Source of the DNA: Anaerolineales bacterium
GTDB taxonomy: Bacteria > Chloroflexota > Anaerolineae > Anaerolineales > DRMV01
DNA length: 5,836 nucleotides
Assembly (NCBI GenBank): GCA_026985785.1
Contig: JALSPT010000007.1
Coordinates: forward strand, 1-5,836
Direction of reading: 5' to 3'
In this document: positions 5,673-5,836 of the stretch, piece after piece
Position numbering within the stretch: position 1 is the first letter of the stretch
How the letters are laid out: every line of letters starts with the position of its first letter
Translations under genes and position numbers: made by a program
Notes under the pieces: model-generated
Databases searched by the model: none
The model's input: only the letters and a program-made list of their open reading frames with translations
What the model was told of the DNA's origin: nothing

Positions 5673-5687
5673 GCCGCCTACGGCGGC
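5673..5687. repeat. Short hairpin within the element
   Basis: GCCGCC (5673-5678) and GGCGGC (5682-5687) form a 6-bp GC-only stem with loop TAC. Confidence 0.7.
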
Positions 5688-5689
5688 CT

Positions 5690-5725
5690 CCCCCTCCCCT
5701 CCCTTCAGTAAGGGAGGGGAGGGGG
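5690..5725. repeat. Perfect 16-bp C-tract/G-tract hairpin
   Basis: Positions 5690-5705 (CCCCCTCCCCTCCCTT) pair without mismatch with 5710-5725 around the loop CAGT. One strand is pure pyrimidine in each arm, so besides a cruciform the sequence could adopt triplex or G-quadruplex-like forms. Confidence 0.9.
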
Positions 5726-5728
5726 GAA

Positions 5729-5763
5729 GGCGGAGGCTGTCCTCACGAAGGACAGCCTCCGCC
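5729..5763. repeat. Perfect 15-bp hairpin
   Basis: GGCGGAGGCTGTCCT (5729-5743) pairs without mismatch with 5749-5763 around the loop CACGA. It follows the 16-bp hairpin after three bases. No T-tract follows on either strand, so it is not a standard intrinsic terminator. Confidence 0.9.
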
Positions 5764-5822
5764 AGGGGGTGGGGAGAGATCTGGCCATACGATAGCCTTA
5801 TCTACAACATTTGAGTGCACCC

Positions 5823-5831
5823 TTGCCTCTT
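5823..5831. repeat. Right target-site duplication of the MITE-like element
   Basis: Second exact copy of TTGCCTCTT, directly after the right terminal inverted repeat. The identity extends by GG (5832-5833), which on the left side belongs to the element's own GGG end. Confidence 0.75.
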
Positions 5832-5836
5832 GGCGC

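Larger units (their letters stand above)
5656..5781. repeat. Inner palindromic unit bounded by GATCTC/GAGATC
   Basis: Within the MITE-like element, a second pair of imperfect inverted ends (5656-5672 and 5765-5781, 14 of 17 matching, starting GATCTCACCC and ending GGGAGAGATC) encloses three hairpins. It could be an older palindromic repeat that inserted into the larger element, or simply the element's core. C-rich and G-rich tracts dominate this part, unlike the outer terminal repeats. Confidence 0.55.
5622..5822. mobile_element. MITE-like non-autonomous element with 22-bp terminal inverted repeats
   Basis: The ends at 5622-5643 and 5801-5822 are inverted copies over 22 bp with 19 matches. 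Both start GGGTGCA and share CAAATGT and GTAGA. The 9-bp sequence TTGCCTCTT flanks both ends as a direct repeat, exactly where a target-site duplication should be. The 201-bp interior encodes no plausible transposase and is filled by strong palindromes, so it must depend on a transposase encoded elsewhere. I cannot assign the insertion-sequence family from the ends. It sits just upstream of the Fur-family gene promoter and may separate that promoter from a former upstream region. Confidence 0.8.

Noticed and set aside
5656..5781. CRISPR array
   Set aside because: The repeats are adjacent inverted repeats with different sequences, not regularly spaced copies of one direct repeat.
5596..5814. 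72-codon plus-strand open frame across the repeats
   Set aside because: It translates the palindromic tracts into low-complexity Pro/Ser/Gly runs, has no convincing ribosome site and starts over the regulator promoter.

Overview
The window is GC-rich bacterial DNA in which every supported gene is read from the minus strand. The exceptions to this pattern are the mobile-type repeats at the right edge. A bacterial-type LeuRS, strong Shine-Dalgarno sites, sigma70-type promoters, tRNA genes with no encoded CCA and a terminator-type T-box in a GC-rich genome fit Chloroflexota (Anaerolineae-like) best. That placement is an inference and no marker here proves it.

In transcription order, from the right edge leftwards, the first item is a 201-bp non-coding element (5622-5822). 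It has 22-bp terminal inverted repeats, 9-bp flanking direct repeats and very strong internal palindromes, so it looks like a MITE. It lies 7 bp upstream of the promoter of a metal-homeostasis operon. That operon encodes a Fur/PerR-family repressor (5056-5541) and, overlapping it by 26 bp, a P1B-4 metal-exporting ATPase (2790-5081). Two dyad-symmetric sequences at the promoter are candidate operators, so the repressor probably controls itself and the exporter, most likely in response to iron, peroxide or a similar divalent metal.

Next come two tandem alanine tRNA genes, anticodons CGC (2644-2716) and GGC (2520-2592). Both carry the G3-U70 identity pair, and each has its own near-consensus promoter with a 17-bp spacer. 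A hairpin after the second tRNA probably ends transcription.

The left part is a leucine-responsive unit. A complete T-box riboswitch (about 2195-2455) has a CUC leucine specifier, the T-box sequence AGGGTGGTACCGCGG and an 11-bp intrinsic terminator. It precedes an unrecognised 353-residue protein with a coiled coil, a PH/GRAM-like segment and a zinc ribbon (1090-2151). After a 28-bp gap comes leuS, leucyl-tRNA synthetase, which runs off the left edge. Uncharged tRNA-Leu should therefore switch on both the synthetase and the unknown protein.

The most interesting points are the unknown gene between a leucine T-box and leuS, the well-preserved MITE-like insertion next to the repressor promoter, and the Fur-type regulator with an Asn at a usual metal-ligand position, paired with an ATPase that has an unusual Cys-containing N-terminus.
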